Source of the DNA: Nitrospira sp. CG24E
GTDB lineage: Bacteria; Nitrospirota; Nitrospiria; Nitrospirales; Nitrospiraceae
DNA: 64,000 bases
NCBI GenBank assembly: GCA_002869895.2
Contig: NEWP02000002.1
Span: 1-64,000 of the forward strand
Direction of reading: 5' to 3'
This document shows positions 1-8,187 of the stretch, piece by piece. A model generated the notes under the pieces. That model saw nothing but the letters and a program-made list of their open reading frames with translations. It searched no databases and was not told the DNA's origin. Position numbers and translations under genes: made by a program. Every line of letters begins with the position of its first letter. The stretch's first letter is position 1.

Positions 1-323
1 AGCTGAAACTCGCCGCGCCCAGTCAACATATTACTTTCTGACGGCTCCAGCTTGACTGTTGTTTTGCCCCCGGCTTTACCCTGTTGTATGTTGGCCTTAC
101 CCTCTCCGCCGCTGGTGTTGATTCCGTTGTTCAGGTGATCTGTGACATGAAGCACCAGCTCTCCATCCTTTGCCACAAGCTCAAGATGGTAGGGGCCTGC
201 CGCACGGACTTGCCCGCCATGGGGCGACGGCATCGCATCCAAGGATTCATCGGTATGGGCCAAAACAGGTTGGGAGATCGTCAGAGCGGCAAATAACAGA
301 GCGGCAAGGATCGATTTATTCAT
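1..323 (-). CDS. Exported protein of unknown function (3' end outside window)
   Basis: Read on the minus strand from an ATG at 321-323, preceded by a strong GAGGAGAGGAC ribosome site. The reading frame is open to the window edge, so the C-terminus is missing (107 codons visible). It opens with a typical Sec signal peptide (MNKSILAALLFAALTI, then cleavage after VLAH or just before it). The mature part begins with a PSPHGGQV stretch and continues with a small beta-rich segment containing YHLELVAKDGELVLHVTDH. This PHGG-x-GPYHLELV pattern resembles small periplasmic proteins found beside metal efflux genes, but I cannot name the family with certainty. A metal-related periplasmic role is inference only. 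Confidence 0.75.
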   Translation of the reverse strand, partial: MNKSILAALLFAALTISQPVLAHTDESLDAMPSPHGGQVRAAGPYHLELVAKDGELVLHVTDHLNNGINTSGGEGKANIQQGKAGGKTTVKLEPSESNMLTGRGEFQ

Positions 324-411
324 GTCCTCTCCTCACAACAATATGAATTGAAACGACAGGAGTATATCCAAGATGGTCCATCGCGGTTCTTTCTTGGCAA
401 AGGGTAATCCG

Positions 412-598
412 TAGGAGCCTGTCCGGCATTGTCTTCGTGACGAGGCGAAGGAGGTGTGGCCAGCTGAGCGGCGCAAGGCTTGAAAAAACCGGAGGCGTAT
501 TCGCTGGAATACGGTGAGGATTCTTTCAGGCCGAGAACGACGCATGTGGTTGCACATCCTTTGCCGCAGTAGAACGGTCAATGTCGAACAGGCTCTTA
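412..598. repeat. MITE-like element with 20-bp terminal inverted repeats
   Basis: The left end, TAGGAGCCTGTCCGGCATTG at 412-431, matches the reverse complement of the right end at 579-598 in 17 of 20 positions. The 187-bp interior is itself partly palindromic (for example CGTATTCGCTGGAATACG). No transposase and no clear target-site duplication are visible. It lies in the gap between two minus-strand genes. The rest of this gap (324-411 and 599-916) shows no gene that I can support. Confidence 0.55.
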
Positions 599-916
599 GA
601 GATTGAAAAGCGAAGACCATGCCATCATAACAGAATCAGGGAGACATCGATTGTTGAGATTTGATAAGACCTTAAGAAAGTCTGCGAGGAAGGGCAAGAC
701 AGCTGTGGGGCATTCTAGGATCCGAGGAAGAGAGCCCTGTGGCAGAAGGCAACAACCAGTCGGCCTATATTGAATCGTTATTGATTGGAGCCGGATCTGG
801 GAATCCGCCCGAGTAGTCCTTCATTGCAGGACAGAGGAGATGCGTAGACGGGATTTTCCTGTATCCGCTCGGTGCAGCGGCGGAAGGGACGCGTAATGAT
901 ACTGCCAGTCAGCCCA

Positions 917-1096
917 TTACACGGAAGCCGGTTCGACGTCTTTTGCAGCTTTCGCTGCGAGACTGTTTTTCCGATTATTGCAAATGGTCTTGTCGATGAC
1001 CGCGCCACAATTGATACATTTCCACGCGTAGAACACCAAAAAGAAATCCGAGAAACGTTCCAGCATCATCAATCCTTTGCACTTCGGGCAATCCAT
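917..1096 (-). CDS. Small zinc-ribbon protein
   Basis: A 59-residue protein. The start is set at the ATG at 1096 because GAGGGAG lies about 8 bases upstream; the longer frame back to 1147 has no such site. It begins MDCPKCKGLMM and has a second CINCG knuckle about 25 residues later, giving a CxxC...CxxC zinc-ribbon layout. Between the two knuckles is an aromatic stretch (FSDFFLVFYAWK), and the tail is basic and alanine-rich. Small proteins of this type are common in environmental bacteria. The function is unknown; binding of zinc by the four cysteines is likely. It is divergent from the DUF6502 gene downstream on the other strand. Confidence 0.7.
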   Translation of the reverse strand: MDCPKCKGLMMLERFSDFFLVFYAWKCINCGAVIDKTICNNRKNSLAAKAAKDVEPASV

Positions 1097-1319
1097 TATG
1101 CTTTTCTCCCTCGTTATGATGAAAATTGACTGACGCAGGGAGTGCATAGCAATTTACAATCCAGCGTAGCAGTTGTTACATTATCAATAACTTAGCCCTG
1201 TGGCGACTACTTATAAGTACAATTCGGTACGTCCTATTGCGTTTGTGCATTCAATTTTGTGCGGCAATTCTGTTGTCGAATAATAGAAGGGAGGAGAGCC
1301 CCTCGACTCATTGCTTTTG

Positions 1320-2189
1320 ATGAAACGCTGGGACTATATTCCCAGCATGGCTCAGCCCAAGCACTTGCATGCGCTGTCCGCTGCCACCCTCCGGCTGTTG
1401 CGCCCATTGGTCAGAATCCTCCTGCGGAATAATGTCTCCCATAGAACGTTCGCCGAACTGGCCAAACTGGTCTATGTGGAAGTTGCGAACGCCGAGTTCG
1501 GAATCGCAGGCAAGAAGCAGACGATATCCAGGATTGCCATCCTCAGCGGATTGACGCGCAAGGAAGTGCAGCGCTTATGGGCGCAACCGCCCGATATCGA
1601 ATCCGCTACAGAGGAAGAGTATCACCGGGCTTCCCGAGTCATCACAGGCTGGGTGCGGGACCCCGATTTCGGAGATGGAAAGGGTCATCCACACCCACTT
1701 CGAATGGAAGGGAAGCGCACATCGTTCAGTGAGTTGGTCAAACGCTATAGTGGAGACATCCCTGTGCGCGCAATGTTAGACGAACTGCTGCGGGTCGGCG
1801 CAGTCAAACAGCTGAAGGATGAACGGATTTGTCTGCTCGCGCGCGGATACATTCCGCAGAAGGGTTCAGTCGAAAAATTGCAGGTTCTTGGAACCGACAC
1901 AGCCGATCTCATCTCAACCATTGACCACAACCTGTATCAGAGACCATCCAAGCCCCGCTTCCAACGCAAGGTCATGTATGACAATGTGCCTGTTGAGGCT
2001 GCGAAGGAGTTTCACATCCTCGCCTCCGCCCAGGGGCAGGAACTCTTGGAGGCGATCGACCGTTGGCTCGCTCATCGCGACCGCGATGTAAATCCGGCTT
2101 CGAAGGGGACCGGCCGTGTTCGGGTAGGGCTTGGAATCTATCATTTTGAGGAACAATTGGATTCTGATCAGGAACATCCCAGGTCATGA
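1320..2189 (+). CDS. DUF6502 family protein
   Basis: A 289-residue soluble protein without a signal peptide. The N-terminal part (LRLLRPLVRILLRNNVSH followed by FAELAKLVYVEVA) and the segment ISRIAILSGLTRKEV are characteristic of DUF6502, a family often next to DUF5666 proteins; the middle part looks like a winged-helix fold, so a regulatory role is possible. Start choice is uncertain: TTG 1311, ATG 1320 and ATG 1347 are all possible. The last fits the usual family N-terminus best and follows a 7-bp hairpin. The stop overlaps the next gene by four bases (ATGA), which implies translational coupling with the lipoprotein gene. Confidence 0.8.
   Translation: MKRWDYIPSMAQPKHLHALSAATLRLLRPLVRILLRNNVSHRTFAELAKLVYVEVANAEFGIAGKKQTISRIAILSGLTRKEVQRLWAQPPDIESATEEEYHRASRVITGWVRDPDFGDGKGHPHPLRMEGKRTSFSELVKRYSGDIPVRAMLDELLRVGAVKQLKDERICLLARGYIPQKGSVEKLQVLGTDTADLISTIDHNLYQRPSKPRFQRKVMYDNVPVEAAKEFHILASAQGQELLEAIDRWLAHRDRDVNPASKGTGRVRVGLGIYHFEEQLDSDQEHPRS
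1327..1346 (+). promoter_or_regulatory. Short perfect hairpin at the start of the DUF6502 gene
   Basis: GCTGGGA (1327-1333) and TCCCAGC (1340-1346) form a 7-bp stem with a 6-base loop. The hairpin ends directly before the ATG at 1347. It could be an operator or a translational control element of the three-gene operon, or chance; only position and symmetry support it. Confidence 0.25.
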
Positions 2190-3664
2190 GGCGTGAGACC
2201 GGACAGCGTGTGTGTGCCGCCATCGCACTGTTCCTATTGTTGGCGTCATGCGGCCCCAGCCCACAAGCTGGCGGTGGAATCGGCGGAACAGGCAACACAG
2301 CTTCGGTAGCCTCTGGCCCAATCACCGGATTCGGCAGCGTCTTCGTCTCCGGATACGAGTACGATACCGCCACCACGGCAATGACAGTCGACGGGAAACC
2401 CGGCAGCCAAAGCGATCTCAAGAAAGGGATGGTGGTGCTCGTCAACGCCACGTTGACCCACAACTATGGCACGAACGATCCCCCGCAACGCACGGCCAAG
2501 CGACTTCTGTATGAGGATACGGTCGAAGGGGTCGTTCAGTCGGTGGCCCAGGATGGGTCGAGTCTCGTCGTTTTGGGCCAGACGGTGGCGATCACGACGA
2601 CGACCATCATCGACGACACCATACCAGGACAGAATGTTCTGAGCCTCGTGCCTGGCCGAAGTCTCGTGGAAGTAAGTGGGTTCGTCACGGGCGACGGAAC
2701 AATCGTCGGGACCTTCGTCGAATTGAAAAGCATCGACCCGAAGACTGCAACCCCTGACTATGAGGTCAAGGGTTTCATCAAGCACCACGATATTACTCGA
2801 AAAACCTTCGAGATCGGCTCCCTGACCGTCGACTATCGCGATGCAGATCTGAAAGACATGCAGCGCCAATCCAGCAATATCTGGAACGGACTGTTGGTGG
2901 ACGTTCGTGGAAACCAGGCGTCGTCGGGAGGCTCTGGATCGTACGGCGTCCGCTTGACCGCCAACAGAGTAAAACCGGAAGGATTGGGTTCCACCGATAG
3001 CGAGGCTACAGAGGTTGAAGGGTTCGTGACCCAGATGCTCGGTCCAGGCGACTTCTTCATCGGCAATGTGCATGTTCAAACGAGTGCCGACACGACCTTC
3101 GAAGGTGGAACCCTCAACGATATCCTGGATGGCGCCCGTCTGGAGGTGCAGGGTCCGCTGGTCGGCGGCATTGTGAACGCGACGAAGGTAGAGTTTGAAG
3201 GTGAGGCAGAGCTGCGAGCGAACGTCGCCACGATCGATTCGAACGACAATACCGTGACCTTGATAGGCTTGGCAGGTCTTGTCATCAAGTTCGACGGCAA
3301 GACTGCGCTTCATGGCCAAGGAAATCCACGACGACTGACCGATCTCCACCGCGGCGACCATCTCCAGATCCATGGGCGACTGCATGGCGAGAATACCGTC
3401 TTGGCCAAAGAAGTGGAGCGGAGCGACCCCACGTCGAACGTGCAGATACAGGGCTTGGTCATGTCAACGGCAGACCCGCTCCTGGTCCTCTTCGGATCTT
3501 CCATCGATACATCGTCGATTCCCGAGAACGGATTTCTGGGACGCTATGGCATCCTCGGGCGAAGTGCCTTTTTCAAGAGTCTCTCGAGCGGCAGGAAAAT
3601 TGCCCTCCGCGGGACCTATCAGCCGGATATTGTTTCATGGTCTTCGGCCTCGCGTGGCGATTAG
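2186..3664 (+). CDS. DUF5666 domain lipoprotein
   Basis: A 492-residue lipoprotein. The signal peptide ends in a lipobox (LLLASC, cysteine at about residue 22), followed by a glycine-rich linker. The remainder is a series of OB-like beta modules with recurring patterns of the type GxVxxVxxxxxxVxGxxVxxxxxT, typical of DUF5666 repeats (for example DTVEGVVQSVAQDGSSLVVL, and later IQGLVMSTADPLLVLFGSSI). About five modules can be seen. The start overlaps the DUF6502 stop (ATGA), and its 3' end lies 11 bases from the most likely start of the cytochrome gene. It is probably anchored to the outer or inner membrane facing the periplasm. The precise function is unknown. Confidence 0.85.
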   Translation: MRRETGQRVCAAIALFLLLASCGPSPQAGGGIGGTGNTASVASGPITGFGSVFVSGYEYDTATTAMTVDGKPGSQSDLKKGMVVLVNATLTHNYGTNDPPQRTAKRLLYEDTVEGVVQSVAQDGSSLVVLGQTVAITTTTIIDDTIPGQNVLSLVPGRSLVEVSGFVTGDGTIVGTFVELKSIDPKTATPDYEVKGFIKHHDITRKTFEIGSLTVDYRDADLKDMQRQSSNIWNGLLVDVRGNQASSGGSGSYGVRLTANRVKPEGLGSTDSEATEVEGFVTQMLGPGDFFIGNVHVQTSADTTFEGGTLNDILDGARLEVQGPLVGGIVNATKVEFEGEAELRANVATIDSNDNTVTLIGLAGLVIKFDGKTALHGQGNPRRLTDLHRGDHLQIHGRLHGENTVLAKEVERSDPTSNVQIQGLVMSTADPLLVLFGSSIDTSSIPENGFLGRYGILGRSAFFKSLSSGRKIALRGTYQPDIVSWSSASRGD

Positions 3665-3675
3665 CCGAGGACGAC

Positions 3676-5967
3676 ATGCCATCTCTTATCTGGTATTCCC
3701 TGCCCGCCAGACTTCTATGTTCGCCCCCTTCCACTTCCCGCCAGTTACCTTCCGTGAGTAAGGCTGAAACCATTATCCTCCGTCTCATCATCGGTATTGC
3801 CTTCATCTGCAGCTGGAATATCGGATACGCATGGGCCGACAGTCTTGAATCGGCGTTGATGCCGGGCCAAGTCATCCAGGGGCATGCGAAATGGGAAGAG
3901 GACTGCACAAAATGCCACAAACGGTTCGACAAAGCGGCTCAAACCAAGCTCTGCCAAGATTGCCACAAAGATGTCAGGGAAGACATCGAGCGCAAGCAGA
4001 GATTTCATGGTCGGTTGACGGAGCGACGGGATTGTAAAGACTGCCACACAGACCACAAAGGGCGAGGGGAGAATATCGTCCTGCTCAACGAGTCGACCTT
4101 TGAGCACGCACACACGAATTTTGCACTCAAGGGTACTCACGCCGACCCCAAGAAAGCCGAATGCAAAGCCTGTCACAAACCCAAGACCAAGTATCGGGAT
4201 GCCCCGTCGGATTGCCTGGCCTGCCACAAGAAGGACGACTACCACAAAGGCCTATTCAGCCCCAAGTGCGAGACCTGTCACAGCGAAACCGACTGGAAAA
4301 CATCTCCGTTCAATCACGACAAGGACACGAAGTATCCGCTGCTCGGCAAGCATCGAACGACGAAGTGCGAGAACTGCCACAAGGTTCCGGTGGCGAAGGA
4401 AAAAACACCGACAGCTTGCTATGCGTGTCATAAGAAAGACGACAAGCACGGAGGAGCGTTAGGTCGCGCGTGTGAATCCTGCCATACGGAAAAAGACTGG
4501 AAAGATACTCCCTCGTTCGACCATGATAAGACCAAGTTCCCACTCCGAGGCAAGCATATCGACACGAAATGCAAAGACTGCCATCCCGATCAACACTATA
4601 AACAGACACCGGTCGATTGTTACTCATGCCACAAAAAGAAGGACGACTCGCACAAAGGCCGATTTGGAGAGCGCTGTGAATCCTGTCATACCGACCGTCG
4701 CTGGAAAGAAATCGTCTTCGATCACGACCGCCAAACCAAGTACCTGCTACGAGACAAACACAGAGGCCCCGCGTGCGAGAGCTGCCATAAAGGCCATCTC
4801 TACAAAGACAAGACGTTGACAGCCTGTTACGCCTGCCACCGAAGGGAAGACATCCATCACGGGGTATTTGGCGAAAGTTGTGACGCCTGCCACAACGAGA
4901 AGAGCTGGAAACTCTCCTCGTTCAACCATGACCGAGATACCAAATACATTCTGTTCGGCAGGCACGCGGAGGTGAAGTGCGAGGATTGTCACAGGGCGCC
5001 GTCAACAAAAGGCACGACCCCGACAACCTGCGTTGCCTGTCACAAAAAAGACGATTCGCACAAGGGGCAATATGGGGAGCAGTGTGAGTCGTGTCACATC
5101 GCCAAGAACTGGAAACATAGTACGTTCAATCATGATCGCGACACGAAATACATCTTACGCGACAAACATCAATCGGTACAATGCCAGAGTTGTCACAAGG
5201 GCCACTTGTATAAGGATAAGACACCGGAAAGTTGCCAGTCCTGTCACGGCAAAGACGATGTTCACAAGGGCCAGTTCGGGGATCGCTGCGAGGAATGTCA
5301 CACGGAACAGAAATGGAAATCCGTCCTATTCGATCATGATCGTCTCACAAAATTTCCATTGCGCGGGAGACATGCCATGGTCGCCTGCGAGAGTTGCCAT
5401 ACCAGCCATCTCTACAAAAACAAAGTGAAGACCGACTGCTACGCCTGCCACAAGAAAGATGACAAGCACAAAGGACAGGAGGGCTCCAAATGCGAAACCT
5501 GCCATTCGGAAAAACAGTGGCGAGAGGTCGTATTCGATCATGAGACGTCTGCATTCCCCCTGCGCGGCGCCCACGACATCACTCCCTGCCGGAAGTGCCA
5601 CCAAACGCTCACCTTTAAGGACGCGCCATCGGCCTGCATCGCTTGTCACGAGAAAGAGGATATCCACAAGAGGCGATTGGGCACGGAATGTCAGACCTGC
5701 CACAATGCCAGAGACTGGAAGCTATGGGAGTTCGATCACAATACTACGACTGCCTTCAAGCTGGATGGCGCTCACCAGAAACTCGATTGTTCCAGTTGCC
5801 ACAGGAAACCGATGGGCAAGATCGTCGTGACGGCGAACAGCTGCGTGGCTTGCCATAGGAAGGACGATAAGCACGAAGGAGGATTCGGGCCGCAATGCAA
5901 TCGCTGTCACGTGACCGTCCTGTGGAAGACGCTCAAAACCGGTAGCGGGGCTTTTCGGGGCCGGTAA
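3676..5967 (+). CDS. Thirty-haem cytochrome c (tri-haem repeat protein)
   Basis: About 763 residues with 30 CXXCH haem-binding motifs by my count. From about residue 200 the protein is built of ~70-residue units carrying three motifs each, with a repeated pattern CxxCHKKDDxHxG...CExCHxxxxW...FxHDxxTKxxLRGKH...CxxCHxxHLYK. Extra histidines (FNHD, GKH) could be distal haem ligands. The start is not certain: ATG 3676 follows a GAGGAC site, while GTG 3754 gives a cleaner signal peptide (IILRLIIGIAFICSWNIGYAWA). A frame open from 3637 overlaps the DUF5666 gene. Periplasmic or extracellular electron transfer is expected. It is the third gene of the DUF6502-DUF5666 unit. Confidence 0.9.
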   Translation: MPSLIWYSLPARLLCSPPSTSRQLPSVSKAETIILRLIIGIAFICSWNIGYAWADSLESALMPGQVIQGHAKWEEDCTKCHKRFDKAAQTKLCQDCHKDVREDIERKQRFHGRLTERRDCKDCHTDHKGRGENIVLLNESTFEHAHTNFALKGTHADPKKAECKACHKPKTKYRDAPSDCLACHKKDDYHKGLFSPKCETCHSETDWKTSPFNHDKDTKYPLLGKHRTTKCENCHKVPVAKEKTPTACYACHKKDDKHGGALGRACESCHTEKDWKDTPSFDHDKTKFPLRGKHIDTKCKDCHPDQHYKQTPVDCYSCHKKKDDSHKGRFGERCESCHTDRRWKEIVFDHDRQTKYLLRDKHRGPACESCHKGHLYKDKTLTACYACHRREDIHHGVFGESCDACHNEKSWKLSSFNHDRDTKYILFGRHAEVKCEDCHRAPSTKGTTPTTCVACHKKDDSHKGQYGEQCESCHIAKNWKHSTFNHDRDTKYILRDKHQSVQCQSCHKGHLYKDKTPESCQSCHGKDDVHKGQFGDRCEECHTEQKWKSVLFDHDRLTKFPLRGRHAMVACESCHTSHLYKNKVKTDCYACHKKDDKHKGQEGSKCETCHSEKQWREVVFDHETSAFPLRGAHDITPCRKCHQTLTFKDAPSACIACHEKEDIHKRRLGTECQTCHNARDWKLWEFDHNTTTAFKLDGAHQKLDCSSCHRKPMGKIVVTANSCVACHRKDDKHEGGFGPQCNRCHVTVLWKTLKTGSGAFRGR

Positions 5968-6017
5968 CCAAGCGCTGCATGAAACCTATGCGCAGCCGAT
6001 CGTTGACGCAATCGGTA

Positions 6018-7310
6018 TTATTGTGCTCCGGCGATCACACGAAGCACGCGATGATTCCCCGCATCTGCCACCACGATATTGCCGAGTGCATCCTGAGTTA
6101 GTCCGGCAGGATTATTGAGTTCAGCGGATAACGCCCTGGTTCCATTCCCTGACGACCCGCGCGTCCCGACTCCCACCACCGTCGTAATCATGCCCGACAG
6201 ATGGTCGACTTGACGAATGCGATTGTTAAACGTATCGGCGATGAGAATATTGCCCTTCGCATCGACGGCTACGCCAGAAGGCTCCATCAGCTCGGCCTTG
6301 CTCGCCAATGCTCCGTCGCCTCCAAAACCCTGCTCACCAGTCCCTGCAATCGTCGCGATCCTTCCTGTGCGGATATCCAGCCTCCGGACTCGATTATTAA
6401 AGGTGTCGGCGATCAACACCCGGCCCTCGCCGTCTGCTGCGACCGCCGTCGGACCATTCAGTTGCGCCCCCGTTCCGGCACCACCATCCCCCGAGAAGCC
6501 CGGCGTGCCGGTGCCGGCCAGCGTGGAAATCAAGCTGGTGGCCTTTTCGACCAGCCGGATTCTATGGTTTCCCGTGTCGGCAATAAGGATGTTCCCGGCT
6601 GGGTCGACGGAGATCCCGGTCGGCTCTGACAGCTGGGTGCGAATCGCCAACCCGTCATCACCGTTCGATCCCTGGATGCCAGACCCGACAAGGGTGCTGA
6701 TGATTCCAGTCCGGTGGTCCACTATTCTAAGGCGGTGATTAAAGGTATCGGCGATGAGGATGTTCCCCCTGGAGTCGAGTGCGACGCCCCCAGGACTATT
6801 GAGTTTAGCCTCCGTCGCCAGATCTCCATCACCGGAAAATCCCTGGTATCCCACTCCTGCGACCGTGGTGATCATACCAGTCCTAGCATCTACGCGCCTG
6901 ATCCGATTGTTGAAGGAGTCAGCAACAAACACATTCCCCTCGACATCCACGGCCACCGCGGCAACGAACCAGAGGTGGGCTCTGGTGGCGAGAGCCCCAT
7001 CACCCGCGAAACCGAGGTCGCCCGTGCCTGCCACTGTGAAGATACTGGCAGTGGAAACACCGGCTGAAAAGCCTTCATCGGCAGCTTTGTTATTCAGGCT
7101 GGCGACATCCAATGATACCGGTGTCGCAGCTAACTCTGCCGCACCAGGGAGAACAAAGGCCGTTGGGCTTGGAGCCAAGGTAAGGTCCTGCGCAACCACC
7201 CCGAGAGGGAAACCGATGACAACCAGCAACACAACGCTTATCGACAGTATCGTCTCAACCGCCACACTTTGCAGACTTACGAACGCATCGCACGGCATTC
7301 CGATCTTCAT
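6018..7310 (-). CDS. NHL-repeat beta-propeller protein, exported
   Basis: A 430-residue protein. The start at 7310 is supported by GGGGAGGGGAG just upstream; the longer frame to 7376 lacks this. The N-terminus is a signal peptide or membrane anchor (ILSISVVLLVVIGFPLGVVAQ). From about residue 85 there are six units of ~57 residues with the pattern GxxGFxGDG...LxxPxGVAVDxxGNILIADTxNNRIRxVD, enough for a six-bladed propeller. Such proteins usually bind ligands or partner proteins at the surface or in the periplasm; no catalytic motif can be seen. It is convergent with the cytochrome operon. Confidence 0.85.
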   Translation of the reverse strand: MKIGMPCDAFVSLQSVAVETILSISVVLLVVIGFPLGVVAQDLTLAPSPTAFVLPGAAELAATPVSLDVASLNNKAADEGFSAGVSTASIFTVAGTGDLGFAGDGALATRAHLWFVAAVAVDVEGNVFVADSFNNRIRRVDARTGMITTVAGVGYQGFSGDGDLATEAKLNSPGGVALDSRGNILIADTFNHRLRIVDHRTGIISTLVGSGIQGSNGDDGLAIRTQLSEPTGISVDPAGNILIADTGNHRIRLVEKATSLISTLAGTGTPGFSGDGGAGTGAQLNGPTAVAADGEGRVLIADTFNNRVRRLDIRTGRIATIAGTGEQGFGGDGALASKAELMEPSGVAVDAKGNILIADTFNNRIRQVDHLSGMITTVVGVGTRGSSGNGTRALSAELNNPAGLTQDALGNIVVADAGNHRVLRVIAGAQ

Positions 7311-7725
7311 AACTACTCCCCTCCCCTGCAATAATCGAATCGTTCGACGGGATACACAGTGGGATACATTTCCCAATCATGTTCGGTCTTATTATGAGGC
7401 GTTATGGGGGGAAATCTACCCCAACATTCTGGTGGATTGAGCCCATACTTTTGGAGGGGATAGCGTGGCCACGCGTCGTGGATGGGCATGGAACTGCATC
7501 TTGATACTGCACCGTGGTTTCGTAAAAATGCTCGACAAGGGGCGGGAGTTCCCTACCCTCACAGGAAACTCCGCCGTGAAATGCTGGCCGCAATTGCATT
7601 GGAGGCTTCCATCTCGTGCCGCTTGCCTCTCCGCGTATTTCATCGAAAGGCTATCTCGTTGTTTGCAGGACAAATGGAGAGTGATCCTCCAGGCCAGCAT
7701 CATTCACAACGGTTCGTCGGCCCCT
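7311..7725. other. Intergenic region upstream of the NHL gene
   Basis: This 415-base stretch holds no gene I can support; the open frames on both strands lack ribosome sites and family resemblance. It probably contains the NHL gene promoter. A G-run/C-run pair (GGGGGG...ACCCC near 7406-7422) loosely resembles the motif described upstream of the large surface-protein genes, but is in the other orientation. Confidence 0.4.
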
Positions 7726-8139
7726 TCACAACATAAATCTCAAGCCAACAAAAAAGACCGGATGGGTCTTGCCGGTTATGAGAGGAACCTTTCTTATCCA
7801 CCTGACATCGGCCATTGTTGGAATACTGATCTCCGGTATAGGGGAGGGAACGGAGATCCTCATCATTTGATCGATCGCCGGCTCTCGATCCATTAGAACT
7901 AAGAGCCCTTGCGGACCAATATTCAACGAAAGCGCATGGCCTGTGGTGCCATTGCCTCCTTCATATGCACGGCATAGACCGGATCTGATCATTGCGTAAA
8001 CGATAGTGTGCATGAACGGCACTCGATCAAAATGCTGCCCACTGTGTTGTTTGATGATCCAAAGCCATACGAGTGATGACACTATGAACCTCCATACTGC
8101 TGCAGTTTGCCCATCATCATAGAGTACAGGCCACCTCAT
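7726..8139 (-). CDS. PilZ-domain protein
   Basis: A 137-residue protein. ATG 8139 is preferred because GGAG lies six bases upstream; GTG 8157 is the alternative. From about residue 40 the sequence follows the PilZ pattern: a basic start ending in DRVPF, a short strand HTIVYA, the NIGPQGLLVL loop (in place of the usual D/NxSxxG), an alternating strand MMRISVPSP, and ADVRWIRK followed by FFVGLRFML. PilZ domains bind cyclic di-GMP. The first arginine-rich motif is weak here (KQHSGQHFDR), so binding is uncertain. The N-terminal ~35 residues are hydrophobic and aromatic and unlike the family, so translation may begin later. Confidence 0.6.
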   Translation of the reverse strand: MRWPVLYDDGQTAAVWRFIVSSLVWLWIIKQHSGQHFDRVPFMHTIVYAMIRSGLCRAYEGGNGTTGHALSLNIGPQGLLVLMDREPAIDQMMRISVPSPIPEISIPTMADVRWIRKVPLITGKTHPVFFVGLRFML

Positions 8140-8187
8140 CCCTGACTCCTGACGCACACAGGACCGGGAGAGTCGGCTCGTAAAATT

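Noticed and set aside
333-620. Minus-strand frame of 95 codons
   Set aside because: It covers the MITE-like element and reads through its inverted repeats; no sign of coding.
2246-3385. Minus-strand frame of 379 codons
   Set aside because: Antisense to the DUF5666 lipoprotein gene; no start signal or domain.
7400-7425. G-run/C-run pair upstream of the NHL gene resembling the shared upstream motif
   Set aside because: The orientation is opposite and the CCCTCCT half is absent, so the match is too weak to include.
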